This document shows, in pieces, positions 34,689 to 47,467 of a stretch of DNA of 64,000 bases. The stretch comes from Phyto melanocephala. Its lineage: Eukaryota > Arthropoda > Insecta > Diptera > Rhinophoridae. The DNA is taken from the NCBI GenBank assembly GCA_941918925.1, contig OW799233.1, positions 6,440,001 through 6,504,000 of the forward strand, given 5' to 3'. The first letter of the stretch is position 1. Every line of letters starts with the position of its first letter. The notes under the pieces were generated by a model that had not been told where the DNA came from, did no database searches, and saw only the letters and a list, made by a program, of their open reading frames with translations. A program made the translations under genes and the position numbers.

Positions 34689-36594
34689 ATAGAATTTTGA
34701 AAAACCGGTTAAAACTTGTCGAATAAAAACCGTTCGATCTCCATAATACACACATATATAAATTTATATGTTTTTATATTTATAACACAATTTAAACTAT
34801 CACTTACATCATAAATAAAAAACTAGATCATTTCTTATTTAATGTGTTTGTAACCAGAAGAAACCACTTAAAAGTTCTGCCTTTATAAATACTCATACAA
34901 TCTACTGTCACTTCAAAATCTTCAAAATACACAGACATTCGAAAAACGAATACAATGCCTGCTGACTACTTTTGCATTTCAATCCAATAATATTTCCTTT
35001 CCTGTATGTTTTGAGTATTATTATGTCTGTATTGGCTGTTCATGTCGATGTCTTTCTTGGTTGTGCTCATATCAATCACGTTGGTTGGTTGATGTAAAAA
35101 TAAATTTTATGCATATTTATGCTGTGAACTGAAAAAATGAACTTCGAAATTGGTTATTATGTCCATGATTTTATTTTTATATATTTTTGTTTGCTTTCTT
35201 TTTTATACGTTAATGTTTGTGTTACGGAGTATAATGAAAAATATTGTTAAAAGACAAAAATAATAGTAATGAAAATAAGTAAATTTTCTGCATTCGGCTG
35301 TGTCGAAACTGTAGGACTCTTTAATCTTTTGCAGCTTTATTTTCTTAAACAATAAAAAAATATTTTTTGAAAATGTTTAAAATTTATTTTTAAAATTTTT
35401 TAAAACAATAATAAAAATTATACTAAACACAAGAAAGCTTTATAGGTATTATTACAACACAGTAAGTTCATTTTGATGCTGAAAGAAGGCAGTGATAAAA
35501 TTGTTTCCCGAAACTAGTTCAATGCAACTTCAAAATTAGCTGTGTTTTTATCATCAGCATGGTTTGATCGGAACAACAAGTTTAAGATATAAATATCATG
35601 TGCGTCACTCACTTTTTAATGGAATTAATATTCTAGAATTTTGTTGATCTATTCATTAATATTTTTCCAGTTATTCGTAATACATCGTTATCAAAAGCTT
35701 CTGTTTAGTTTTCAGTATGTCAGTCATAAGAAAACACATGGATTCCACAAAATTTTCTTATAACTTTTTTACACTACAACAATAAAATGATAATAAACTC
35801 GTTTCTTTATATAAGTTCAAATAAAGTCCAGCCCATAAAAAAAACAATATATTCTTTTAAAACCAAACCTAATATCAAGAAAAAAAAATCAAAAAACATA
35901 GAAAGTAAACTATTAGTTTTAATGTTGCTAATATTTGTCAGCCTTCCATTTTAATACCAATGAGTGATTGTCTTCATAGCAAACAACCAACAATCAGTTC
36001 CCTTAAAGTTAATGTATAGGCCAGCAAGAAACTTATTGCGAGAAAAACGATTGAGCCAATTGAGTTGTATATTTAGCTTTTTATACAAGTGTGTATACGT
36101 TCGAAAATAAAGGTATAGGGCAAAGGAAAAAACAATTTATGGTAGAGAAAAACAAAATCGACAATAACGTTAATAAAATATAATATCAACAAAATAAATT
36201 CAACTTAACCCATTCACTACCCAGCAGAATTATAAATTTTTTCTCAAGAATTATACTGAAACTTAAATTTGCAACAGGTATTTATTGAAACAAATCTGTC
36301 GTTTATTACTACATGACGGTGTTTAAGTACCATGGGATGTTATACGATTAAGGAAAAGTTTGTGTGAAGCCGTGTATAGGTAACATTAGTTGGACGTTTC
36401 AATGCTGCTAGGACTTCTCTGATTGACCTTATGAGGTCGCAGAGCTATTTTATAAGCTGATGTTGATCGATTGTTTTTAAAGCCAATATGAGCAGTACAC
36501 GTCATTGTTTATATATGAAAGAGAGTCACTGAAAATTTAATTCATTGACGAAAATTACCGTTCTCATTTACTCTTTATATTTCATAAGTTACTC
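34689..36594. other. no gene recognised; degenerate hammerhead copy and weak Helentron trace
   Basis: 35495-35580 is a decayed relative of the 458-505 hammerhead on the minus strand: GATCAAACCATG, CTGATGAT, CAGCTA and TGCATT stay aligned, but stem II and stem I no longer pair. TCTGCATTCGGCTGTGTCGAA at 35288-35308 may be an old Helentron palindrome. No coding motif. Confidence 0.45.
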
Positions 36595-37560
36595 ATGGGG
36601 AGCCAAAAGTCACCATGATGTTTAAAACTTAATAATATTTTCGTTTATATATATGTATGTCTTATTATATTTTTATCGAGTTATAAAATGTACAAAAGTA
36701 AATTTTTTTACACTAAGCATGGAAAATACTATCACTTGACGAAGCTGCAATTTTTTATGGGGTTGGCAAGAGCTAGATAAATCTTCCTTCAAAATCTGAG
36801 ACTGAGTTAATTTTATATGTGTATTGAATTTTAATAGTTACTATTTTTCAAATTTAGGGGGACATTATCATCTTTAAGTGTTTCCCGTTTTCAGCTTCGC
36901 AATAATGAACTCGGTTTAGAGCATAAGGTTCATAACCTCTTTCAAAATAAGTAGCAATGGCACTCGAACTTCATCAACAATGTTGTTCTTAACTTCGAGG
37001 ATTGTATCGGACTGGTTAACATATTCTCGCTCCTTAAAATAATCCCAAAGAAAATAGTCGGGTGCTGACAATCCTGGCGAACACGCCGGCAAATTTATTT
37101 TCGAATTTCTCGAAATTATTTTCTCTTTAAAAATTTTACCTGAAAGTTTTATTGTATCTCGGGAAATGAGGATAGTTGCTCCATTTTGTTGTCACTACAC
37201 TTCAAGACGTAAAAAATTATGTATTGCAAGTGCGTTTCATTTACGGTTAAGTACTTCATCTTCATTTTAAAAAAGTAAGGACCAATAATATTTTCAGATG
37301 TAACGCCACACATTACACTGTGCACCTAGTATTGTGCAAACGACATCACTGAATGACTCTTATAACTTCAGTATCCTAGAACCAACATAACTATTTAAAA
37401 ACAACGGCTTTCAAATCAAAAACTTTAAAAATTTAACAGCAAATTTTAGACGTTGCCGATTCTTTCACTAATTGCACCTTATATGACAATTGCAGTGAAC
37501 TTTTGCTTCAGAGAGCGAAGTTCTGACATTAAAATGTCGACGATATGCTTTTTACGTTAA
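36595..37560 (-). pseudogene. mariner transposase pseudogene
   Basis: Minus strand. From high to low coordinates the traces are: LQLSYKVQLVKE (about 37460-37500, helix-turn-helix end), CGVTSENIIGPYFFK (about 37260-37310), QQNGATI (second catalytic block, D replaced by N), ISRNSKINLPAC and SPGLSAPDYFLWDYFKERE (third catalytic aspartate, about 37020-37080), then VKNNIVDEVR. Frames change several times. The low-coordinate end (36597-36640) resembles the left end of the mariner at 49160. Confidence 0.7.
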
Positions 37561-39262
37561 AATAATTGATGGCTGATTTTAAAAATAATTTTCTATTATT
37601 CTGGTTCCTTGTTCCATTGGTATGCAATATTTGTGATGTAATTAAAAGTGAAAAAAAAAGAAAGCAATCTGAAGAAGGAACAACAAGAATAAACGGATCG
37701 CTAGTACGACACTAAAATCATTTCGATTGGAATGTGTGACGGGTCTGTGTTGTATAGCAATGAAAAAGTAAAAATACTGATATAAAATACAATCAAAACT
37801 CAAAACCTCAATCTCAGAACAAAAAAGCATATACATTTGAATCCCAGATTTCGGAAGAAAACGTATAAACGAACAAATTCGTAAATGAGTCCTTTGAACA
37901 TAAATGGGTTAATATATAATTTTCTTATTATAAACAAAAAAGCGATATTTGTGTGAACATACATACATACATACATACCTACAACAACTGCAACAAAATA
38001 TATTGAAATTCTTTAATAATAAAAGAAAAAAAAATAAAAAAAATTACAAAAATATTATTCGTACATAAACATTTTTATTTTTTAATATTGTATTTTACAG
38101 GAAATAAGAAAAAGGAAAAAAAAGTGTGTAAGAAAAAAAAATAATATTAATAATAAATAAAGTGTATCACAATCTTCTAACGCTCTCCAAATAACAAACA
38201 AGATTCTTATTGTTTTTCTCCCACCCTGGTCTGATTAAATTATGACTGTAATCAAGTTCTGGTCGCCAGCACAAGGGTGCAAAACATATTTTCAACTAAC
38301 TGTCAATTAGGGCAACAGATGGACAGTAGAAGGAGTCTTTCAGCATGGGTCTTGGGTTGCTACAATGTCCAACATACAAGCTGTTAACTTGTGTTAAGTT
38401 GTTGTTCAGTAACTCAATAAAAAAAGAAAAAAAGCTCAGTCTGTTATTCGTTTATACGAAATTCATTTAAATTTAATAATAAAATATTACACAACTAATT
38501 TGCGCATAAGAAAGTCATAAAAGTGTAGGACACAATTCGTTGTAGGGAATTGTTTATAACATGAGTTTTAATTGTATTATGTCAGTAGAAAGTTTGCACT
38601 GCTACCAATATCGTCATTAATTTAGTAGTTTAATATGTTTTCAGCTTAATAGCTTTAAGTAAAGAAGAAAAGATCTAAGAAACTTTTGAGAATATTGCAA
38701 ATATTTGTAAAGTTAAAAATGTTTAACAACAAAATCACTCTGCAACTTAGAATTATTTTTAATTAGATATTCTAATTATTGTTTTTTTTTTGTTAATTTT
38801 ATTTAACGTTTTAAAAAGTTAAAGGCTTTTTAAGGACTGGTTGTTAGAGTTTGTGATAGTAAAATTTTTATACTAATTTAATCGTAAATAGAAACAAATG
38901 TGACAGTTTGCAATTCTGTTATTCGTTATTTTGCAATCGTAAATGTCTGTAGAAAAAGGTTGTCAGATTTAAGTTGTTTGTCATTAAATGAAGTCCTTCA
39001 AAATATTTTTGTGACGTATCTAAACATTTTGGTGTTAAATCGACTTTTTTTAAAACAAAAAAATTAATAAGTGATGTTTCTTAGTTCTTTAAAAAAAAGA
39101 AAAAAACAATCAATTTTTGGATTTTTATTATTAGCACAAGCAGGGGTGGGCAGACATAAGTGTTGATCTCCAAAATAAAAGTATTTCTTGCGGAACATCG
39201 TTGCACTTAAAATAAATGAAATAGGTTCTGTCTGTTTCTGTTTTATATATATCATTGATATT
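37561..39262. other. no gene recognised
   Basis: AT-rich. An ACAT microsatellite is at about 37958-37979. No motif found. Confidence 0.55.
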
Positions 39263-39330
39263 AGATACAGAATAAGCCAAAACTTATCATGGGGTTTAAA
39301 AGTTTAATAAGTTTTTCCTTTAAATATATA
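39263..39330. repeat. mariner-end fragment
   Basis: GCCAAAACTTATCATGGGGT followed by TTAAAAGTTTAATAAG aligns with the ends near 36600 and 49170. Only the terminal 60-70 bp is present, next to the Helitron-like copy 3. Confidence 0.45.
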
Positions 39331-39341
39331 TTTGTTATAAA

Positions 39342-40487
39342 CTAGCCAAGCCCGGCGCTCGTTGCTACGCCCCTTAATGAATAAAAATTCAAGCTGAATT
39401 TTAATTGAATATCAAGTGCAAGAAGGTAAAAATTATAACTTGTTTTATGGGCAAGGCACCGCCCACTTTTATAATCACGAATTTTTATAGTCATGACAGC
39501 ACAATATGTGTGCAAAGTTTCAGAAAAATCGGTCCAGTGCAAGTTTCTAAAAATTATAACTCATTTCTTATGGGCGTGGCAGAGCCCACTTTTATAACCA
39601 CGAAATTGTATAATCATCAGAGTTCAATATGTGTGCAAAGTTTCAGAAAAATCAATCTAGCACAAGTAGCTAAAAATTATAACTTATTTCTTATGGGCGT
39701 GGCACTGCCCACTTTTATAACCACGAAGTTATGTAGTCATGGCAGCTCAATATGTGTGCAAAGTTTCAGAAAAATCGATTTAGTGCAAGTAGCTAAAAAT
39801 TATAACTTATTTCTTATGGGCGTGGCACTGCCCACTTTTATAACAACGAAGTTATGAAGTCATGACTGCTCAATATGTGTGGAAAGTTTCAGAAAAATCG
39901 ATCTAGTGCAAGTAGCTAAAAATGATAACTCATTTTTTATGGGCGTGGCATTGCCCACTTTGATAATCATGAAACTGAAATAAGAACCTTCTCCTAATAA
40001 TAACAAATACAACAAAAAAATAATTAGTGAAATCGGTCCAGCCATTCACGCGTGATGCCGTGACCAAGGGAAAAAGGGATTCATTTTTATATATATAGGG
40101 CCAATTCAAAGTGGTTGCATATCAGTCATATTTGTACTATTTCATATTATTTTATGCATGCATAAAATTTTTGTGAGTAATTTCCATACAAAAAAAATAA
40201 AATGACTTTACACATTTGTTTCCTATGTATAAGAAATTGTTTATGTTATACTGTTAACCATACTGTCTCTCAGAGAGAATTTCTTCGCTTCTCACCTCTC
40301 AGAGAGAATATTTTCTACTTTCTTCTTTCCTGTATACATACAATTTTTAACAGCGTCATCTCTTTGTCTTCTTTCTTGTATTAAATACATAATTTGTTAA
40401 CAAAAGGTGTTCAAAGTCACTAGTCATATTAATATGAATTATATGACATAGTACAATATGAGAGTCTACTTTGAATTGGCCCATAGA
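39342..40487 (-). mobile_element. Helitron-like minisatellite element, copy 3 (interrupted)
   Basis: Minus orientation. CTAG at 39342-39345 after an A is the 3' end. The 5' TC is the GA at 40486-40487, separated from its TATATATA by the 386-bp MITE at 40098-40482. It carries five units of a roughly 122-bp repeat with the GGGCGTGGCACTGCCC core. The 5' 60 bp (GTGATGCCGTGACCAAGGG block) differs from copy 2, so it is a related subfamily. Confidence 0.72.
40098..40482. mobile_element. MITE with 3-bp target duplication, Harbinger-like
   Basis: Ends GGGCCAATTCAAAGTG and its inverse CTTTGAATTGGCCC, with similarity going on for about 50 bp. Flanked by ATA (40095-40097 and 40483-40485). 385 bp, non-coding. 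The three-base duplication and the GGGCC start suit the PIF/Harbinger group, but this is an inference. Confidence 0.68.
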
Positions 40488-40544
40488 TTATTATAAAGAA
40501 CCAGAATAATATAATTTTATTATTTCAATCAATTATTTAAATTC

Positions 40545-41175
40545 AAAGAACATATCGTTGACAACTTCGCCTTCTAAATCAATGAGTTTAGTTTATCGTC
40601 ACCATCAACATGGCACCGTAAGCGATTTGCCTCATACCGGTAGACGACGCTTAATTAACACAGCGAAAAATTTTTAGTTTCTACAGAAAAGTGTTTCATT
40701 AACTTTTACCAGGAACAGTTATCAAAAATCGTTCTGATTAACTATGGTGCATTGAAAAAATTACTTACCTTTATGCCTATGTAAGGTGCGTTTGAGGCAA
40801 GAATTAAATTCCGCAGATCATCGGCAACGTCAGTTAAATTTTAATAGTTGTTAAAAATTGGAGTTAAATTTATTACAAATCTGATAAGGAGTGATACAAT
40901 TCTTTTCATGTGAATGGGCTTGTTATTAAGCAAAACAACGCCAAATGCACCCCATTAGGGGAAATGCTACACATAGGGTTAACTTCTTTGAAAATGAAGT
41001 ACTGTTACCGTAAATGGCGAACGGAATCGGTTGATAATAGAACATTTTTAAACACACCAGAGATTTGATGTTTACAGGATGCAGCCACAGCCGACACTGC
41101 CCGAAGAACAGCAGCACTTTTAAATTAAATTTTTGGAGAGCGAATATCTGCAAGAACACCGGAAATTAATTGGTC
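40545..41175 (+). pseudogene. mariner transposase pseudogene
   Basis: Plus-strand traces in order: HHQHGTVSDLPHTGRRRLIN (linker after the first helix-turn-helix), LCKVRLRQELNSADHRQRQL, VIKQNNAKC, STVTVNGERNR, QDAATADTARRTAALL (second catalytic block) and IFGERISARTPEIN. Several stops and frame changes. It begins about 60 bp right of the Helitron-like copy 3. A different subfamily from the mariner in Helentron B, judging by the linker. The C-terminal third is gone. Confidence 0.72.
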
Positions 41176-42210
41176 ATAAATAAAAATATCAAACAAAATT
41201 TAGAAAACGGATTAGGTAATTTTACCACGTTTGATCGTTTGATTATTAGGTTTATCTTATAGACAACTCTAAGACTTAATAAAAATTTAACACATATACA
41301 AATTCATTGCTAAAAAGTATTTAATAAATTCTTAATTTGCCGCATTGTTTCTTCAAACATTTGATTTAATAAAGTAATTTAAATAAAAAATTGTGATCGG
41401 TAAAATGTATTTGACAATTCTTTATCAGCATGATGACTTGGTGTTTCCTTCTTTCTTGTACAAGTTTTTAAACAAAAGTTTACATATAAGTTTGAAGTAT
41501 ATTTTTAAATTACTTAAAAAAACGATTGATTTATTATTTAAGTTTTACCAAATATCAAAGAGTTTAAATTGCACGCCTACACACAAAAGCACGCAAATAC
41601 CCAGTAAGCAAAAATGTCCGACAACTCCTAGCTGCCTGTAGGGAAATAACTAAGAATTTAACATTTGAAGTGGTTGATGTGAATTAGCGATGCATCTGAA
41701 ATAACCGGACTGAATCTTATTAAAAAGTCAGGGGAAAGTGTGATGATGTATAAAGCGAGGTATGTGTAGATTTTTTACAATTTTAAAAGAAAACATTACA
41801 GAAATAGGTTAAAGCTCAGTATCAAGGTATATTCATACAGTTATACGCAACAGCAAAACGATACAACAAAGAAAGTTTTTTTATGGGATGTTTTCAGGCA
41901 AGGCCTAATCATTTATCAGGGTTGGAAAAGTTGTTATAATATGTTAATATTAATAAAATAGTGCTAAAACAAGTATATATGTTTGTTAAGCACATAATGT
42001 AAAATATATAAATTTGGTCTATTTATATCAAAAAAGTATACCCAAGTTAATTGTTTAATATTGAAACCAAAAAGTTTCATTTTCCATGCCTGAATTAATA
42101 AATGAAATAAAGGCAAATTCAACAAATTTTTGGAAAAAAAAGCTTTCCAATCAGCTGGGCTGGTAATTTCATCTGTATAAACTCGCCTTGCTTGGTATAA
42201 TGTAATTTGG
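41176..42210. other. no gene recognised
   Basis: AT-rich; the open frame at 41393-41641 is lysine/leucine rich without a motif. Confidence 0.5.
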
Positions 42211-42640
42211 TATACCCTGCACACAAAAGTAAAAAAGGGTATACATATATAAGGGTTTATCATTCCGTGTGAAATTTCTACAATTTTTTTTTTCCAACCC
42301 CATAAAGCATTTATTTTCTGAAAGCTTATGCATAAGGGAGTCGATTAAGTTCTGTCAGTCTGTCTGTTCATCTGAAGGTCTGACCGCTTTCATTAGAATG
42401 TTAAAATTAACTTTTTGAAGCCCCCGACATCGCCTGGACCCGCGTGAAGTATTAATAGTATTGGAAATATTAGGAAGCAGATTGGTATTGAAAATCAGAA
42501 AAATCGGAACATAAACAACTGAGATATGAGGAAAAAACCACGACCACCTAGTTTTTTTCCACAACAGCAACATACAACACATAAACGTGGCATACTGGTC
42601 AGAGTAAACGTGGCATCGAATCCCAGCTGAGCTAAAAAAA
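42211..42640 (+). mobile_element. Helentron/mini-me-like family A copy 4 (5' half)
   Basis: TATACCCTGCACAC hairpins with AAAAGGGTATA; the CCCATAAAG block, a short GTCY stretch (42355-42385) and the conserved segment up to TCCCAGCTGAGC follow. The A/T core and 3' end are not recognisable. More diverged than copies 1, 2 and 5. Confidence 0.65.
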
Positions 42641-43575
42641 AAATTACTTTTTTATTATATCATACATTTTGTTTTATCTATTTTTTTTAATATTTCTTTG
42701 CTTAAATATTAACTAAAATTATTTAAGCTCAAGGTCTTTTAATTATTTAAATAGAATCTTTAATTTTTATTAATTCTTCCAATATTTCGCTAATCCGTTG
42801 TGTGGCATCGTCGGGAAACATTTGTTTTGATTTTTAGTAAAAAATTTTTGTGTGAAAAAATAAATTTGAAATAACAAACTCTTGAAAACATTAAACATAT
42901 AAATTTCAACATTTTGTCATATGAAAAAATTTTGTAAAAAGTACTAACTTGAAAATTAACAAACAGTTCAGTAATATGTATTACATAAGAATTTATGTAT
43001 GCATATATGCAATGTGTTATTATTTATGTATTAAATGTCTGTAGCTCTCAGCAACATTATCAGTGTCTGCCTTATAGTTAATTCTAAGTGTTAATGGTAC
43101 ATTAATAATTTGTTACATCTCTAACATCAATTTACGCTTATGATTAACTTTTGTGTGTGTTTAAAACTGAAACATTTTTAAAGTTTGGAAAGTGATGAGA
43201 GGATAATGCTGTCTTTTGTGAATTTACATTATCCCTATGCCTTTGGTCAGGCTTAGTCCATGTGATTTAAAGTTTGTTTAATTTTATTTATTAAATTAAA
43301 TTCTATTTAACTTTAATCTGAATAAAAAAAGTAAACAGAACTATGTCTTATGGTTATTTTAATATTTAAAGAAATAGTTACTCTTTTATAATTCAATGTT
43401 TTTTTACCTGAATTTTTTTTTCAATTTATCCCAATATTTAATTGATTTTAAATATTTGTTTATTAAATGAATTTATTCAATTTTTTTAAACAATTTTTAA
43501 ATTAGTTTTATTAATTTATTAATTTAAAAATTTATATTTATTTTTTACAAATTTTATTTTGACTTTTCTTTGTTA
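42641..43575. other. no gene recognised
   Basis: Very AT-rich, no motif. Confidence 0.55.
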
Positions 43576-43973
43576 ATTGGGCATAGGGTTGTCATTCGTA
43601 CTGTTTTAAACAGTACATGTACTGTTTTTTGTAATATGTACTGTTATATTCACAATACCTAAAACAGTACGCAAAAGTACTGTTTTTTATATTTGCACTG
43701 TTTTTGTACTGTTTTTGGATATACATATATTGAATTTTGTAATTTTTTGAAGAATGAAACAGGAAAAAATTGTATTGTTAAATGTGTACAAAAAAGTGAT
43801 AAATATTTATAATTTATTTTTGAATTAACTTTTTTTGTAAGCATAAATTATTTTCTTTTATATAACTATACCACCTCTATTTGTGTTGTATAATTATTTA
43901 TTGAATTTTAAAAATTATCAAAAAATTTAATTGATTTTTTTAGAATTTTTTTTTTTTTAATTAATATTTAACT

Positions 43974-44520
43974 AATACTTTTGGATTACTATATATAACT
44001 TAAAAAATATCAATTGTAATTGACAAATTATCAATTTTAAAGTAGACTTTACTTTATTGTTCATAAAAATTGTTATTGTCTTTAAAATAAACTTCAAAAA
44101 AGTTATTAAAAATAATATTATAGTCGACTTTAACAAGAAACGTTTTTTTTTGTTGAGCCTAAATATTATAATCTTAAAAATTGATTTTAAGTACAATAAC
44201 AATTTCTATGCATGATAGATTAAGTGCCATTATTACAACTTGCCTTTAGTTAAAGGCAGTATTTTGTCTGCTCGATAAATAGCTTTGCATTATTACAACT
44301 TCCATTTTTTATTGTTATTATTATTAATTTTAATAATATTTAATGAATAAAAAAATAATAAATTAAGGGTTTATAATGCAAAGCCTTTTATCTGTCAAAC
44401 AAAATCCTGCATTTAGCTAACGGCAAGTTGTAATAATGGCCCTAAGTCTACTTAAAAATTGATAATTTGTCAATTACAATTGATAATTTTTAAGTTATAA
44501 ATAGTATTCCAAAAGTATTA
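43974..44520. repeat. long inverted repeat, 76-bp arms
   Basis: Arms at 43974-44049 and 44445-44520 are inverted copies with only a few differences, containing TCAATTGTAATTGACAAATT. The 395-bp space holds AT-rich sequence and the MITE at 44224-44442. It could be a foldback part of the hAT-like element or an independent inverted-repeat element. Confidence 0.65.
44221..44445. mobile_element. 219-bp MITE with TAA duplication, Harbinger-like
   Basis: The body is 44224-44442. Ends GTGCCATTATTACAACTTGCC and, inverted, GGGCCATTATTACAACTTGCC; similarity reaches about 70 bp into each side. TAA on both sides matches the TWA target preference of PIF/Harbinger elements. Non-coding. Confidence 0.68.
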
Positions 44521-45025
44521 ATGGAATATTATTGTAATTTGAAGAAAAAAATCAATTGAATTTACATATTATAGATAATTTCAAAACTCAACTCGTAGTT
44601 TTTGAAATTCAATCACCAATTTCGAAATTATATTTACTATTTTTTAAATATAATTAATAACTTTTGAAATACATTAGATCATTTTCAAAATAAAGTTTGA
44701 AAATATAGTGCATAACTCTGAAATAAAGTAAAAAATGTTAAAGCATTGGTATTTCGTTTATTCAAACTAGTATCAATATTAAAATCGAAAAACGACGTTT
44801 GATTAGTGTTTTTGACCACGTTAGTAACTTATGATACTATTTGTAGTTCGACTCGATCTATATACATATGTATTGCGTTTTAAAACAAATGCAATATTTT
44901 TTGTTACGTTCTCATAGTTTTGTATATTTGTTTTATGTTATTTTTATACTTATTTTTAAAACATATGTGATGTATTGAATTAAAAGTTAAGTCACCGTTA
45001 TGTTCTCATAGTTTTTACATGTTTT

Positions 45026-47467
45026 TATACCCGCCACCAAAAAAATGGTGTGGGTATATTCATTTTGTCATTCCGTTTGTAACACATCGAAATATCCATT
45101 TTAGACCCCATAAAGTATATATATTCTGAATCAGGGTTTGATTTGATGACGATCTAGCTATGTCCGTCCGTCTGTCCGTCTGTCCGTCTGTCCGTCTGTT
45201 GAAAGCACGATAGAGGTCGCACCGAAAAAGCTAGGGGGCTCAAATTTTGCCAGAATCTTTCTTATAGATAAGGTTTGTTTGGTATTGAAAATGGGCTAAA
45301 TCGGAATATTAGGAAGAGAGTTATAGCTCGAAAAGCAAGAGTAGGTCGAAAAAACCATGTCCTTCAAACATCGAATAAAATGGAATTGTGTCCAAACGCA
45401 TTAACGTAGACTCATAAAACTTCGAATATATATTTCTCGAGTAAAAACAATATTTTTCCCCAAAAATCATCTAAATCTATACATTAGGAGAGGAGTTATC
45501 GATCAAAATGTACGAAAATTTATACCGCTCAGTGTATTTTTCGGTATATTTAAAAACAAAAACGTCATAAAAGCAACAAAATTGGATGTACGACTCTAAA
45601 ATTTTGCACACTTTGCTTTTTGGTGAGCCGCTTTTTTGTAACCGAAAATCAATGTGCCACGCCCACTTTTACGCCCACCTCCCATATAACGTTTTACTCA
45701 AAATTCATATAATTTCTCTATTAATAAAGATTTTGGAATTATAAAGGGCTATATTGAAACTCCTAAGTTGTACCCATTCGTAAAAATAACTTTGACACGC
45801 CTACTATAACGCCCACTTTTCACGTTATCTACCGTTAATGAAATTGAAAAGCTTATAAAACCGCCAAAATTAGAGGTATGATGATAAAATTTGCTACATA
45901 TATCCCCCTAGGCATTGTCATTACTGTGCCAGAAAATTAAGGTGCCACGCCCACTTTTACGCCCATCTCCCATATAACGTTTTACTCAAAATTCATATAA
46001 TTTCTCTATTAATAAAGATTTTGGAATTATAAAGGGCTATATTGAAACTCCTAAGCTGTACTCGTTCGCAAAAATAACTTTGACACGCCTACTATAACGC
46101 CCACTTTTCACGTTATTTACCGTTAATGAAATTTAAAAGCTCATAAAACCGCCAAAATTAGAGGTATGATGATAAAATTTGCTACGTATATCCCCCTAGG
46201 CAATGTCATTACTGTGGTAGAAAATTAAGTTGCCACGCCCACTTTTACGCCCACCTCTCATATAACGTTTTACCTAAAATTCATATAATTTCTCTACTAC
46301 TAATGACTTTGGAATAATAAAGGGTTATATTGAAACACCTAAGTTGTACTCATTCGCAAAAATAACTTTGACACGCCTACTATAACGCCCACTTTTCACG
46401 TAATCTACCGTTAATGAAATTTAAAAGCTCATAAAACCGCCAAAATTAGAGATATGATGATCAAATGTGCTACGTTTTTCCTTCTAATCAATGTTATTGT
46501 TGTGCCAAAAAGTTTAGGTGACACGCCCACTTTAACGCCTACCTCCCATATAACGGTTTATCTTAAATTCATGTAATTTCTCTATTTACAAAGTTTTTGG
46601 GAAAATAAAGGACTATATTGAAGTTTCTGTTAGCAGAAACTTTATTGACACGCCTATTTTACGCCCACTTTCATTGAAAAACTACATTTATAAAAGCATT
46701 TCAGTAGCATGTCGAAGTTATAAAGGGTGGTTAAATTTTAAGGACCGATGTTGACAAATTATTTAGGATATTATTAGTATTTCTTTTTGCAATTATAATA
46801 TTTGTATGGTTCAATTATGTATTTAACAAAATATCGGCCAATTGGCCCCCCCATCTTTGACGCCACTCCTCTATCTGATCCTCCAAATTTTCAATGACAA
46901 TGTTGATACTCAATTGTTGGGCATGATGATTAGGCGAGGTTGACTGCTCTTTTGCCACACTATCGCAATAACCAGCAGTGGTTCCCATTCAACGAACTAA
47001 GAAGGCATTCACAGATTTTCTAATATTTTATAAGACCTGTTTTGCAGAAATTTAAATATTTTTAACCAATCTCCCGATTGTGGACGAATTTAAACGATTA
47101 TGTTGATCAAAACAATTACGAAGTGCACAAAATGCATTTTGATTTGAACGCCCATTTTTATAAAAAACCTGAATAACTTTAAAGCGTTGCTCATTTGCGT
47201 ATCTTTCCGCGGATCAAATTGAATAAGTTTGAAGTTGAGAAATGTCAAATGAAATGCAGAAAACAAATTTAAAGATTAGGTGTAGTTCACTTTCAACATG
47301 TGCCCTTAAAATTTAACCACCCTCTACAAAGAAAGTGATACATATTTTATTATAAAGAGATTTTTCCATAGCGATTAACAAAATAATAAATATTGTGCTT
47401 TAAATGTACACAAAATTGGTGGTGGGTATAAAATATTCGGCACAGCCGAATATAGTGCTCTTACTTG
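45026..47467 (+). mobile_element. Helentron-like element, family B copy 2
   Basis: Full-length, 2442 bp. Same start (TATACCCGCCACC) and end (ATTCGGCACAGCCGAAT, then ATAGTGCTCTTACTTG) as B1. A clean GTCC/GTCT tetranucleotide run lies near 45164-45200. The internal repeat of about 290 bp is present in four units (near 45653, 45950, 46232 and 46518) against two in B1, which explains most of the length difference. It contains the captured mariner. It sits inside the hAT-like element and is therefore younger. Confidence 0.78.
46723..47326 (-). mobile_element. internally deleted mariner inside Helentron B2
   Basis: Same remnant, same orientation and same flanks as in B1: it starts AAGGGTGGTTAAATTTTAAGG after TA and ends AAATTTAACCACCCTC before TA. 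The minus-strand traces NEQRFKVIQ and the C-terminal tail are recognisable. It lacks the catalytic region. Confidence 0.75.

Noticed and set aside
39405..39857. A 150-codon frame with a repeated SFRKIxxVQVxKNYN unit, and similar frames at 10258-10464 and 23911-24267
   Set aside because: The minisatellite period near 123 bp is close to a multiple of three, which keeps a frame open across units. It lies inside a non-coding Helitron-like element and both strands show such frames.
40926..41159. A 77-codon minus-strand frame
   Set aside because: Antisense of the mariner pseudogene at 40545-41175, whose catalytic-block traces are on the plus strand.
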